Shown: positions 19,349 through 28,484, counted from the stretch's first letter. The stretch is 64,000 bases of DNA from JBJEFI01 sp051873875 (GCA_051873875.1 JBJEFI010000048.1:1-64000); one strand, 5' to 3'. The notes: a model not told the origin generated them from the letters alone. A program made the numbers and translations.

Positions 19349-20364
19349 TTAACTTCGAAGATTTTTGACTGTAATGATTTGATGCGCATAGTCATTTACG
19401 CTTTGTGGAAATGCAATTACTTCTCCATTAATTTTCATTTCTACATTTTCAGAAAGACCAATGTTCAAAATAACCTCATTTTCCGCACTTAAATCAAATT
19501 TTTGCGTATTACCAGCATTCATCATATCTGCAAAATAATTTTTGCCTTGATTATTTTTTACTTGAACGTAGCTTTGACCTTTAGTAGTAATTTCTAGTAC
19601 AAAAGCTTCATTCCCTGATAATTGTACTGTTGATAACTTCCCACTTTTCTCTAAAACCTTTACTTCTTGCTTAGGTTTTACCACTTCTTGTGGTTTTTCT
19701 TCTTTCTTTTCTTCTTGAGGTTTCTCTTCTTTATTCACAGGTGATTCATNNNNNNNNNNNNNNNNNNNNNNNNNNNNNNNNNNNNNNNNNNNNNNNNNNN
19801 NNNNNNNNNNNNNNNNNNNNNNNNNNNNNNNNNNNNNNNNNNNNNNNNNTTTTCTTCTTTCTTTTCTTCTTGAGGTTTCTCTTCTTTATTCACAGGTGAT
19901 TCATCTGATTTTTCAACCTCTGGAGCATTATTTTGTTGTGGTGGTTGCACTACATTTTTATTATTTCCTGGCCAGAAAAACCAAACAGCAACAGCTATTC
20001 CAACAATAATAAGTCCAATGATAATTTGGGGCATATAATCAAATACTTTAGAAGATTTCCTCGGCATTGCATCCTGTTGCTTCTTCACTCTTGATACCTT
20101 TTCTTCTTGCTGTTCATCTTGAGTAAATGGCTGAGGAACCTCATGTTTAAAATTCTGCATTACCTCATCATGATTCAATCCAATTGCATCTGCATACTGC
20201 TTAATAAATGCGCGGACATAGAAATCCCCTGGTAAAATGCTATAATTTCCATCTTCAATCGCTTGTAAATAACGTTTTTGAATTTTCGTTAGCTCTTGAA
20301 GTTCATCTAGCGTTATCTTTTTTTCTTCTCTCGTTTGTTTCAATACTTGTCCTAACTCTGTCAA
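19349..20364 (-). CDS. rodZ: RodZ-like cell-shape protein (YmfM), interrupted by an assembly gap
   Basis: Order: N-terminal helix-turn-helix (about 1-75; MTELGQVLKQTREEKKITLD), basic linker, one transmembrane helix (MPQIIIGLIIVGIAVAVWFF, about 111-130), a Glu/Lys/Pro/Gln-rich extracytoplasmic linker, and a C-terminal DUF4115 beta domain. RodZ links MreB filaments to the elongasome. The linker is cut by 100 N (19750-19849). The 55 bases on each side are identical, and joining them at the overlap gives one continuous reading frame, so the gene is probably intact. True linker length is unknown. Downstream of ymfK by 21 bp. Confidence 0.88.
19695..19749. repeat. 55-bp direct repeat, left of the assembly gap
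   Basis: Identical base for base to 19850..19904. It ends exactly where the N run begins, so it marks the end of one contig. It encodes the segment DESPVNKEEKPQEEKKEE of the RodZ linker. Confidence 0.95.
19750..19849. other. Assembly gap of 100 N
   Basis: Exactly 100 undefined bases, the conventional placeholder for a gap of unknown size. Flanks share a 55-bp identical end, a typical k-mer overlap between contigs, so the gap may contain no missing sequence or one or more extra repeat units. Confidence 0.97.
19850..19904. repeat. 55-bp direct repeat, right of the assembly gap
   Basis: Identical to 19695..19749 and begins exactly where the N run ends. Confidence 0.95.
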
Positions 20365-20385
20365 TTGTATACACCTCAGTCACTA

Positions 20386-21177
20386 TTAAAAATCAAACAT
20401 TCCAAAATGGTCTTCACTCGGACCATCTAAATTCTCTACAAGTTTATATGTAATTTCTTCATTTGGTTCATTTCGCAACTCAATAATATAATCAAAAATA
20501 TCCATTGTATAATGGGATTTCTTTACAAATATATCTGGGTGCTCAATCACCTTTGGAAAGGGTAAATTCATTACTTCTCTAATTAATTCCCAATGCCGTT
20601 CATTTTGTTGCTTAGCAGAAACAATACCATCAATTATATAAACATGATTACCACTATATTCTTCTGCAAACAGCTGACTACGAATTGTTTGCTTAATTAA
20701 TGTAGAAGATACAAATAACCAACGCTTATTTGCACATACACTTGCAGCAACAATCGATTCAGTTTTTCCTACTCGCGGCATTCCCCTTATTCCGATTACT
20801 ACATTTCCCTCTTGCTTAAATAATTCTGCCATTAAATCAACTAATATCCCCAATTCATCACGAACAAATCGAAATGTTCGTTTGTCATCTATATCTCGTT
20901 GAATATAGCTACCATGTCGAACCGCTAACCGATCTCTCAATGTTGGTTTACGAAACTTTGTTATTGTTATATTATCCATTGCTTGTAGGATTGATTCAAG
21001 GCGGAAAATTTGATCTTCTCGCTCTGTTACGAGCAACATACCTCTTCGCATATTGTCTACTCCATTAATTGTTACAATGTTTATATTCAACATCCCAATT
21101 AATGACGATACATTTCCCAATATACCTGGTCGATTTTTATGTATCTCGTATTCCATATACCATTCTAGTCGACTCAT
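20386..21177 (-). CDS. ymfK: DUF3388 protein YmfK
   Basis: 263 residues, conserved Bacillus family of unknown role. The N-terminal part (about 1-80: EIHKNRPGILGNVSSLIGML ... VTINGVDNMRRGMLLV) reads as an ACT-like ligand-binding fold. A P-loop-like GIRGMPRVGKTES (about 129-141) follows, with a hydrophobic strand VYIIDGIV later that could be Walker B, so a nucleotide-dependent regulator is plausible. Lies 21 bp upstream of the RodZ-like gene. A TATCCG-N4-CGGATA inverted repeat sits just before its Shine-Dalgarno. Confidence 0.8.
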   Translation of the reverse strand: MSRLEWYMEYEIHKNRPGILGNVSSLIGMLNINIVTINGVDNMRRGMLLVTEREDQIFRLESILQAMDNITITKFRKPTLRDRLAVRHGSYIQRDIDDKRTFRFVRDELGILVDLMAELFKQEGNVVIGIRGMPRVGKTESIVAASVCANKRWLFVSSTLIKQTIRSQLFAEEYSGNHVYIIDGIVSAKQQNERHWELIREVMNLPFPKVIEHPDIFVKKSHYTMDIFDYIIELRNEPNEEITYKLVENLDGPSEDHFGMFDF

Positions 21178-21191
21178 TTTTTTCTCCCCTT

Positions 21192-21207
21192 TATCCGATT
21201 ACGGATA
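21192..21207. repeat. Inverted repeat in the ymfK leader
   Basis: TATCCG-ATTA-CGGATA, perfect 6-bp arms, between an AT-rich promoter-like stretch (TTGACA upstream at about 21233-21238 on the minus strand) and the ymfK Shine-Dalgarno. No T run follows, so it is not a terminator; operator-like. Confidence 0.4.
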
Positions 21208-21301
21208 TTCCCTTATTATAATAAAACATTTTTTGTCAATAGAAAAGTATTTACAAAGAATTAATAACATTTTCACTTAATTATTCTAAATTTGTTCGCT
21301 T

Positions 21302-22012
21302 TTATGTATACCAACCACCGTTTACACTTACAATTGTTCCTGTCATGTAACTAGCTTTATCTGAAAGTAAAAAAGAAATAACATCTGCAATCTCACTTGG
21401 TTCTCCAACTCTACCAATTGGAATTTCTTCTTCTAATTGTTGAATTTCTTCTTCCTGAAACATTCCTAACATATTTGTCTTTACAACACCAGGTGCAATT
21501 CCATTCACACGAATACCGCTAGGTGCTACTTCCTTCGCCAACGCTTTTACATAAGCGATTTGAGCTCCTTTTGTCATGGAATACAATACTTCACAAGAAG
21601 CACCAACTTGTCCCCAAATAGATGATACAACAACAATATTTCCTCGTTTGTTACGAATCATTTCAGGTAAAAGTTGATTTACTAATATATACAATGACTT
21701 TTGATGAAGGTTCATTAATTCATCTATATCTGCCTCTGTAAAATCAAATACTAAGCCGACTTTACTAATACCAGGTGTATAAATAATACATTCAATCGGA
21801 TGATGAATTTGTTGAATGACTTTTTCAACTTCATTCACACATGATAAATTTCCTTGAACGAAAAAAACATGATCCTTTCCATCGAATGTTTCTTTCAATT
21901 TTTTATCGTTAGAATGGTAGTGAAGATACAAACCATATCCCTCTCGTTGCAAGAGAATTGCTGTTTCTAGTCCAATTCCTCCACTGGCACCGATAATAAG
22001 TGCATACTTCAT
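21302..22012 (-). CDS. ymfI: Short-chain dehydrogenase/reductase YmfI
   Basis: 236-residue SDR oxidoreductase. NAD(P)-binding GASGGIG at 8-14, then the catalytic Ser region VVSSIWG and YSMTKGA (YxxxK), and the C-terminal SDYMTG-like block appears as KASYMTGTIVSVNGGW. Similar to 3-oxoacyl-ACP reductases, but the substrate is unknown; the neighbouring gene context gives no pathway. It follows the terminator of ymfFH. ymfJ, normally between ymfI and ymfK, is absent. Confidence 0.88.
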   Translation of the reverse strand: MKYALIIGASGGIGLETAILLQREGYGLYLHYHSNDKKLKETFDGKDHVFFVQGNLSCVNEVEKVIQQIHHPIECIIYTPGISKVGLVFDFTEADIDELMNLHQKSLYILVNQLLPEMIRNKRGNIVVVSSIWGQVGASCEVLYSMTKGAQIAYVKALAKEVAPSGIRVNGIAPGVVKTNMLGMFQEEEIQQLEEEIPIGRVGEPSEIADVISFLLSDKASYMTGTIVSVNGGWYT

Positions 22013-22048
22013 AAAAAAACAAAAACTCCCTTCAACTATACATACAAT

Positions 22049-22079
22049 AAAAGAGGGTGACTTGCCTCACCACCCTCTT
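22049..22079 (-). terminator. Terminator after ymfFH
   Basis: Hairpin AGAGGGTG / CACCCTCT with T-rich tail on the minus strand, starting about five bases past the ymfH stop. Confidence 0.88.
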
Positions 22080-22084
22080 CTTTT

Positions 22085-23371
22085 TTATTTATTTGGTAAT
22101 ACCTGACATACAGCACAATATTCTTCTTTTAACCAACTATTAGCTAAGGAAAGAACATCTTCTTCCTTAATACATTCTAACATAGACACAACATCAAATA
22201 AATTCATATCGTTAAATGCATAGCGAGTAAATTGATTTGCAATAAACTCAGGCGAATTTAACGCCCTTAAAAAAGAACCTATTTTCTTACGTTTCGCACG
22301 CTCTAAATATGCTTCATCCATTTCGTTAAATTCTGTTTTAAATAAAATGTTTTTTATTTTCTCTTCTAGTTTATCCGGTTCTTTCGTATCGCCACCAACC
22401 ATTATAAACCCATACCCAAATTCTTGAGAATAATCATAGAAGAAACTATCATCAATTAAACCATCTTCATATAATTGTTCATAATTAGCTGTGCTTTTAC
22501 CAAATAAATAATCAAGTAATAAACTAAATGTCAGTTCTTGTTTTAGCATTTCTTTTCCTTGTTGCTTTACATCCATTACCTTAAGACCGACTAAGCATTT
22601 TGGCGTGCCAACTGTCATTTTTAATATTTTTTTCTTCTCGCTAACTTCTGAAGGCTCTTCGTCAAACTTCCGAACAATTTCTGAACGATTTGTAAAATCC
22701 TTTTGTTGTTGATTTTTTCTAACTAAATCCATAATTGTATTTGGCTCTACCGCTCCAACAACGAATAATAACATGTTGCTTGGATGATAGAAGGTATTAT
22801 AGCATAGATACAATAAATCTTTTGTAATATGTGAAATGCTTTCCACTGTTCCTGCTATATCAATGCGAACAGGGTGATTGACATATAATGCTTCAATTAA
22901 ACCATAATACAGGCGCCAATCTGGATTATCGTCATACATTTTAATTTCCTGGCCAATAATTCCTTTTTCCTTCTCAACTGTTTTTTCTGTAAAATATGGC
23001 TCCTGTACAAAATTCACTAGCGTCGTTAAATTCTTCTCCAAATCATTTGTACATGAAAACAAGTAAGATGTTCTTGTAAATGATGTAAAGGCATTAGCAG
23101 ATGCCCCCTGCTTACTAAAATCTTGAAAAACATCCCCATGTTCCTTTTCAAATAATTTATGCTCTAAAAAGTGAGCAATGCCATCAGGAACCTTTACTAG
23201 CTCTGTTGCATCAAGAGGAACAAAATGATTATCAATTGCACCATATTTAGTCGTAAAGGTTGCGTATGTTTTATTAAATCCTGGCTTTGGTAAAATGTAC
23301 ACTCGAAGTCCATTGTCCATTTGCTCATAATAAAGTGTTTCCTTCAACTGTTCAAATACGATTGTTTCCAT
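22085..23371 (-). CDS. ymfH: M16-family zinc peptidase YmfH (AlbF-like)
   Basis: 428 residues. Inverted zinc-binding motif HxxEH is H67-F-L-E70-H71, with the downstream Glu supplied by GQEIKMYDDNPDW. Pairs with YmfF, which lacks the motif; M16 pairs usually work as an active/inactive heterodimer that degrades or matures small peptides. Three bases after ymfF, so co-translated. Homologues in related loci (AlbE/AlbF, PqqL-type) process peptides; no precursor gene is visible here. Confidence 0.9.
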   Translation of the reverse strand: METIVFEQLKETLYYEQMDNGLRVYILPKPGFNKTYATFTTKYGAIDNHFVPLDATELVKVPDGIAHFLEHKLFEKEHGDVFQDFSKQGASANAFTSFTRTSYLFSCTNDLEKNLTTLVNFVQEPYFTEKTVEKEKGIIGQEIKMYDDNPDWRLYYGLIEALYVNHPVRIDIAGTVESISHITKDLLYLCYNTFYHPSNMLLFVVGAVEPNTIMDLVRKNQQQKDFTNRSEIVRKFDEEPSEVSEKKKILKMTVGTPKCLVGLKVMDVKQQGKEMLKQELTFSLLLDYLFGKSTANYEQLYEDGLIDDSFFYDYSQEFGYGFIMVGGDTKEPDKLEEKIKNILFKTEFNEMDEAYLERAKRKKIGSFLRALNSPEFIANQFTRYAFNDMNLFDVVSMLECIKEEDVLSLANSWLKEEYCAVCQVLPNK

Positions 23372-23374
23372 TCT

Positions 23375-24643
23375 CTATTCCTCCCTTCCTTTTAAGAAAT
23401 AAACAGTATCTAATTCAATTTTATTTGCTACTTGTATAATTTCTTCTTTTGTAACAGCGTTGATTTTTTCTATCCATGTTTCAATTGGAATATGAATGTT
23501 AGCAATTGCATTATGATACATCATTTCAATTAATCCTCTTGCCGTATCAATTGTTTCTAAAATTTGATTAATAATAACTGCCTTCGTTTGGGCAATTTCA
23601 CTATCCGTAAATTCTCCCTTTCGCATTGCTTCCATTTGTTCCTTAATAATCGTAAGGGCTTTTTGATAATTTTTTGTTTCAATTCCACTCATCACCATCA
23701 TTAATCCTTTATGGCTTTCATAGCGAGATGCTGCATAATAAGCTAGACTATTTTTCTCACGTACATTTGTAAATAACTTAGAGTGTGGAAAACCGCCAAA
23801 TAATCCATTAAACACTTGAAAAGCAAAATAATCTGGATCTGTATATGTAATATGAGTACGATACCCTAAATTTAGCTTCCCTTGATTTAAGTTTTGTTGT
23901 TCAATAATTTCTTTTTCGTCCTTTACAACAACAGATTGAAGTTGTACGTGTACTTTATCTCGTTTGTCAAATTGAAAATATTCTTTAATTAGAGAAATAT
24001 TTTCTTCTGTTACATCTCCAACTACATAGAAATCGACTTGGTCTTCTTCTAACATACGTTTATAGGCTTGGAAAATATCCTCACTAGTTAATGTACTAAT
24101 GTTTTCCTTTATTCCTTGTGCATTTAAAGCATATGGCTCTCCATCGCACATTTCTTCCATTAGTCGTTGATTTGAATAACGCATTTTATCATCTTCAATG
24201 GAAGCAAGTCGTTGAAGCATGGTGCGCTTTTCTGTTTGAACTATCTTTTCTGTAAATGTACCATTCACAAGTAACGGTTGAAAAACAACATCATGTAATA
24301 AATGTAACGCCTGCTCAAATAATTGATTCGCTTGATGAATATATTGTTCATTGGCAATGTCCATGACAAATGAAACAATATGATATTCTCCTTTTTTTGC
24401 TACATCTACACTTAAAATAGCACCGTATAATGCTTCTAGTTGTTGTCTAATTTTCGCATTTGTTGGATATTTTTCACAACCAGCCTGAAGAATATATGGA
24501 ACTAATGCTCGCTCTGATACCGTATCTGCCTGTAATTTTCCTTTAAAACGAATTGCAATGGTTGATGTCTTGTATTTCTGTGTGGGTAAGTAATGTAACG
24601 TTAATCCTAATTGTTCTGTGCAATTTTCAATTACGCGTTGCAT
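23375..24643 (-). CDS. ymfF: M16-family peptidase-like protein YmfF (zinc motif absent)
   Basis: 422 residues of M16 fold. At the position of HxxEH (near VPYILQAGCEKYPTNAK, about 42-58) no His/Glu pair is present, so it is predicted to be the non-catalytic partner of YmfH. The C-terminal half has the FNGLFGGFPHSKLFTNVREK block conserved in M16 substrate-binding lobes. The ATG at 24643 is used: AGGAG stands eight bases away, whereas the GTG at 24652 overlaps that SD. Confidence 0.9.
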   Translation of the reverse strand: MQRVIENCTEQLGLTLHYLPTQKYKTSTIAIRFKGKLQADTVSERALVPYILQAGCEKYPTNAKIRQQLEALYGAILSVDVAKKGEYHIVSFVMDIANEQYIHQANQLFEQALHLLHDVVFQPLLVNGTFTEKIVQTEKRTMLQRLASIEDDKMRYSNQRLMEEMCDGEPYALNAQGIKENISTLTSEDIFQAYKRMLEEDQVDFYVVGDVTEENISLIKEYFQFDKRDKVHVQLQSVVVKDEKEIIEQQNLNQGKLNLGYRTHITYTDPDYFAFQVFNGLFGGFPHSKLFTNVREKNSLAYYAASRYESHKGLMMVMSGIETKNYQKALTIIKEQMEAMRKGEFTDSEIAQTKAVIINQILETIDTARGLIEMMYHNAIANIHIPIETWIEKINAVTKEEIIQVANKIELDTVYFLKGREE

Positions 24644-24682
24644 ATGTATCACTCCTTTTCCATTGAAAATATCCTTTTATCT

Positions 24683-24688
24683 ATTATA
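24683..24688 (-). promoter_or_regulatory. Probable -10 box of ymfFH
   Basis: TATAAT on the minus strand 40 bp before the ymfF ATG, downstream of the nupQ terminator. No convincing -35. Confidence 0.4.
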
Positions 24689-24713
24689 CACAATCAAACA
24701 TAGTTTTTAGTAC

Positions 24714-24744
24714 AAAAAGACATGGTCCAAATTGAACCATGTCT
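24714..24744 (-). terminator. Terminator after the nup operon
   Basis: Hairpin AGACATGGT / ACCATGTCT with T run on the minus strand, seven bases past the nupQ stop. Confidence 0.92.
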
Positions 24745-24751
24745 AATCATT

Positions 24752-25702
24752 TTATCGTTGACCTTTTTCGTAAGCAACACCAGCTGATTTCGGTGCTTGT
24801 GATGACTTAGAGAAAATAACTAAGGCAATTAATGTTACGATATAAGGGAATGTTTTTAAGAAAATCGGAGGAACTACTGCCAATTCTGGAATTACTTGAG
24901 ACACGTTTGCTAATGTTGTTGCAAATCCAAAGAATAACGTCGCTCCAAGAATTCCAAGTGGCTTCCATTGACCAAAGATTAAGGCTGCAAGTGCTAAGAA
25001 ACCTAAACCAGCAACATTACCAGTAAACTCACCTGCGTATGTTACTAAAATAATGGCTCCACCTAAACCGGCTAATGCACCTGAAATCATAACACCCATA
25101 TAACGCATGAAGTATACGTTAATACCAGCCGCATCCGCTGCTTGTGGATACTCTCCACAAGCACGTAAGCGCAGGCCAAAACGAGTTTTATAAATTAAGA
25201 ATGTACTAAATGCAAGAATTGCTAATACAAACCATGTTGTCTGATATGCATTTTTGAAAAATAAATCTCCAATAATTGGAATATCGCTTAAGAATGGCAC
25301 GTCACCACGATTTAATGCATGTACACGAATGTTACCTGAACCTGTAATGTTACGTGCTAAGAAAACTGTTAATGCCCCAGCAATCATATTGATAGCAATA
25401 CCACTAATTACTTGGTTGGCAGCCAAATGGATACTTGCAAAAGCATGTAATAAAGAGAATAATGCTCCCGCAACCATTGCCACAAGTAAACCTACCCAGA
25501 TTACCCAAGTAGCATGTGGATATGCTTCTTGTAAATTTAAAATTGTAATTGCTCCGGCAAAAGAACCAAATACCATTAAACCTTCTAAACCTATATTAAC
25601 AATACCACTACGCTCTGAATACAATCCACCTAATGCAACAATTAATAAAGGAATTGTATAGGCGATAGCATAAGGGAAAATTTGTACGATAATATCCCAC
25701 AT
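24752..25702 (-). CDS. nupQ: Nucleoside ABC transporter permease NupQ
   Basis: 316-residue hydrophobic permease of the BMP-type (branched-chain-like) ABC family with about eight to ten membrane spans. GLEGLMVFGSFAGA near the N-terminus and CGEYPQAADAAGINVYFMRY in a cytoplasmic loop (ATPase contact) are typical. One base after nupP. Part of the nupNOPQ guanosine/purine nucleoside importer characterised in B. subtilis; substrate inferred from this and from guanine riboswitch control. Confidence 0.93.
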   Translation of the reverse strand: MWDIIVQIFPYAIAYTIPLLIVALGGLYSERSGIVNIGLEGLMVFGSFAGAITILNLQEAYPHATWVIWVGLLVAMVAGALFSLLHAFASIHLAANQVISGIAINMIAGALTVFLARNITGSGNIRVHALNRGDVPFLSDIPIIGDLFFKNAYQTTWFVLAILAFSTFLIYKTRFGLRLRACGEYPQAADAAGINVYFMRYMGVMISGALAGLGGAIILVTYAGEFTGNVAGLGFLALAALIFGQWKPLGILGATLFFGFATTLANVSQVIPELAVVPPIFLKTFPYIVTLIALVIFSKSSQAPKSAGVAYEKGQR

Positions 25703-25703
25703 G

Positions 25704-26777
25704 TTATCCGTTCACCTGCTTTCCATTCGCTACACTCTTTTTCTTTGCGCGATTTCGTTTTATTCGATCAAAACCGCGTTCAATGATAATACTTGTAGCT
25801 GCAAAGTAAATAATAACTGCAATAATAACATCCGCAATTTCTGGCGGAACACTTGTCATTGCACTCATAAATCCTTTACCAGAGTATAATAATCCAAAGA
25901 AAATAGCGGAGAAGAATACCCCAATTGGTGTATTCATACCTAATAATGCAACGGCGATACCATCAAACCCTTGAGAAGGTAATACCCCAATTTGAATTAA
26001 GTTGGCATTACCAGCATATTGAACCACACCTGCTAATCCGGCTAATCCACCAGAAATCATCATCGAAAGAATAACGTTACGATTTACAGAAATACCAGCA
26101 TATTCAGCTGAGTCACGGTTAAACCCTACTGCTTTTAATTCATATCCTAATACTGTTTTATTCATAATAAATGCAATTACAATTGTCGCGATAATGGCAA
26201 CAAAAATACCTAAGTTTAAATAAGAATCATTAAACATATCCGCTAACCATGGGGCACGTAATGTTGCTTTATCTGCTAATTGAAGTGATTCTGTTTCTGT
26301 ATTTCCTTTAAAATACATTGGCACTAAATAATAAACTGTCCAATAGGCAATCCAGTTCATCATAATCGTTGAAACTACTTCATGCACATTGTATTTTGCC
26401 TTTAAAAGTCCAGGAATAAATGCCCATAATGCACCTGCACAAAAACCGACAACTACCATTAATGGCACTAAAATAATAGAAGGTAAATCGACAGTAAATC
26501 CTAAAGATAATGCACAAAAGCCCCCAAATAACATTTGACCTGCTGCACCAATGTTAAATAAACCCGTTCTGAATGCGAAAGCAACAGATAAACCAGTTAA
26601 AATTAATGGTGTGGCAGTGGCTAACGTATTCCCGATACGATCTAAGCTTCCTAGACCACCTTGTAATAAATAATCAAATCCTTCTTTTGGACTATTACCT
26701 GTAGCAGCAATTAAGATGACACCTGCTAACAATCCTAATACTACTGCAATAAGAGACATTAATCCGCCCTTTTTCAT
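25704..26777 (-). CDS. nupP: Nucleoside ABC transporter permease NupP
   Basis: 357-residue polytopic membrane protein, second permease of the transporter. Cytoplasmic loop VGFNRDSAEYAGISVNRN is the counterpart of the ATPase-coupling loop in NupQ. Its start overlaps the nupO stop by four bases (ATGA-type coupling). Basic C-terminal tail RIKRNRAKKKS. Confidence 0.93.
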   Translation of the reverse strand: MKKGGLMSLIAVVLGLLAGVILIAATGNSPKEGFDYLLQGGLGSLDRIGNTLATATPLILTGLSVAFAFRTGLFNIGAAGQMLFGGFCALSLGFTVDLPSIILVPLMVVVGFCAGALWAFIPGLLKAKYNVHEVVSTIMMNWIAYWTVYYLVPMYFKGNTETESLQLADKATLRAPWLADMFNDSYLNLGIFVAIIATIVIAFIMNKTVLGYELKAVGFNRDSAEYAGISVNRNVILSMMISGGLAGLAGVVQYAGNANLIQIGVLPSQGFDGIAVALLGMNTPIGVFFSAIFFGLLYSGKGFMSAMTSVPPEIADVIIAVIIYFAATSIIIERGFDRIKRNRAKKKSVANGKQVNG

Positions 26778-28297
26778 GCTTGTTCACTCCTCTTAATACC
26801 GGCCATCATTAAACCAAGTTCATCTTCATTCGTTTCGCTTGCTTGAACAACGTCAATAAGTTCACCATTATTTACAACCGCAATACGGTCTGATACGTTT
26901 AATACTTCATCTAATTCAAGAGAGATAAGTAAAACGGCTTTTCCATTATCACGCTCTTGAATTAATCTTTTGTGAATATATTCAATTGAACCTACGTCTA
27001 ACCCACGTGTTGGTTGAACAGCAATTAAAATTTCTGGGTGTAGTTCAATTTCACGACCAATGATTGCTTTTTGTTGGTTACCACCAGACATAGATCGAAC
27101 AATCGTTTTTGCCCCTTCACCCGAACGTACATCAAAATTTTCAATGATTTTTTTCGCATGTTCAGCAATCGCTGTTTTATTTAATAAACCATGTTTAGAA
27201 AATGGTTGTTTCTTGTAAACTTCTAAAATCATATTCTCTTCAATTGTATAATCTAAAACTAGTCCATGTTTTTGACGGTCTTCTGGAATATGAGCAATGC
27301 CTTTCTCAATACGCTTACGAATCGGAATCGTCGTAATATCTTCTCCATTTAACATAATTGTACCAGATTCCACTTTTCTTAAACCTGTGATTGCTTCAAC
27401 TAATTCAGTTTGTCCATTTCCTTCAACACCTGAAATACCGACAATTTCACCAGCACGTACTTTAACAGAAAAATCTTTTAAACCAAGTACTTTTTTGTTG
27501 TTTTTTACATTTAAATTCTTTACGTCAAGAACGACTTTCCCTGGTTTTGCTTCTGTTTTTTCTACTTTAAAAGATACTTGACGTCCGACCATCATGGAAG
27601 CCATTTCCGCTTGAGATGTTGATGCTACATCAACGGTTCCAATATACTTTCCGCGACGAATAACGGTACAACGATCCGCTACCGCTTTAATTTCTTTTAA
27701 TTTATGCGTAATAATAATGATGGATTTTCCTTCATTTATTAAATTACGTAAAATCCCCATTAAATCATCAATCTCTTGTGGTGTTAATACAGCTGTTGGC
27801 TCATCTAAAATTAATACTTCTGCATTACGATATAACATCTTTAATATTTCAACACGTTGTTGCATCCCTACTGAAATATCTTCAATTTTTGCATACGGAT
27901 CTACATTTAATCCATACATTTTTGATAGTTCTTCAATTTTCTTAGCAGCTGTTTTTACATCTACAATAAATCCTTTTTTTGGTTCTAATCCTAAAATGAT
28001 ATTCTCTGTAACTGTAAAATTACTTACTAATTTGAAGTGCTGATGCACCATTCCAATTCCTAAATCATTTGCCACGTTTGGATTGGAAATCTCTACTTCT
28101 TTTCCACGAACTTTAATTGTACCTTGTTCTGGTTTGTACATTCCAAATAGTACACTCATTAAAGTTGACTTTCCTGCCCCATTTTCACCAAGTAAGGCAT
28201 GAATCTCGCCTTTTTTTAACTGAAGGGTAATATTATCATTTGCAATAATACCAGGAAATTCTTTTGTAATGTTCAGCATTTCTACTACATATTCCAT
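26774..28297 (-). CDS. nupO: Nucleoside ABC transporter ATPase NupO (duplicated NBD)
   Basis: 507 residues with two nucleotide-binding domains in one chain, like RbsA and BmpC-type ATPases. First NBD: Walker A GENGAGKST (about 37-45), signature ISVGMQQR, Walker B VLILDEPTA. Second NBD: Walker A is degenerate, GVEGNGQTE, lacking the Lys; signature SGGNQQK; Walker B region ILIAVQPTRGLD lacks the canonical Asp-Glu. The degenerate second site is a family trait. Drives nucleoside import with NupN, NupP and NupQ. Confidence 0.95.
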   Translation of the reverse strand: MEYVVEMLNITKEFPGIIANDNITLQLKKGEIHALLGENGAGKSTLMSVLFGMYKPEQGTIKVRGKEVEISNPNVANDLGIGMVHQHFKLVSNFTVTENIILGLEPKKGFIVDVKTAAKKIEELSKMYGLNVDPYAKIEDISVGMQQRVEILKMLYRNAEVLILDEPTAVLTPQEIDDLMGILRNLINEGKSIIIITHKLKEIKAVADRCTVIRRGKYIGTVDVASTSQAEMASMMVGRQVSFKVEKTEAKPGKVVLDVKNLNVKNNKKVLGLKDFSVKVRAGEIVGISGVEGNGQTELVEAITGLRKVESGTIMLNGEDITTIPIRKRIEKGIAHIPEDRQKHGLVLDYTIEENMILEVYKKQPFSKHGLLNKTAIAEHAKKIIENFDVRSGEGAKTIVRSMSGGNQQKAIIGREIELHPEILIAVQPTRGLDVGSIEYIHKRLIQERDNGKAVLLISLELDEVLNVSDRIAVVNNGELIDVVQASETNEDELGLMMAGIKRSEQA

Positions 28298-28379
28298 ATG
28301 TTAGCCTCCTACTTAATTAATGGAGTAATTTAATAATGATTTACTCAATAAACAAATTATCCTCGTTATCGAGCTATAC

Positions 28380-28421
28380 CTGTCAGCATATCTCCCTTTC
28401 TAAAAAGAGATTTACTGACAG
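28380..28421 (-). promoter_or_regulatory. Stem-loop in the nupN-nupO intergenic RNA
   Basis: Arms CTGTCAG and CTGACAG close a second inner stem (ATCTC / GAGAT) in the 187-bp spacer. No T run. Sits after the nupN terminator-like hairpin; may protect or set the 5' end of the nupOPQ segment. Function inferred only. Confidence 0.4.
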
Positions 28422-28434
28422 CTAAAGCTTGATG

Positions 28435-28473
28435 TAAAAATATTCAGCAGAATCCTATGACTCTGCTGAATAT
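28435..28473 (-). terminator. Terminator-like hairpin after nupN
   Basis: Hairpin ATATTCAGCAGA / TCTGCTGAATAT plus five T on the minus strand, 12 bases past the nupN stop and inside the operon. Partial termination here would keep the binding protein in excess over the membrane components. Confidence 0.8.
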
Positions 28474-28484
28474 CCTATTTTCTA

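Noticed and set aside
19750..19849. Disrupted RodZ gene (pseudogene or mobile-element insertion)
   Set aside because: Flanks are an exact 55-bp overlap in the same frame, best explained by an unresolved contig join.
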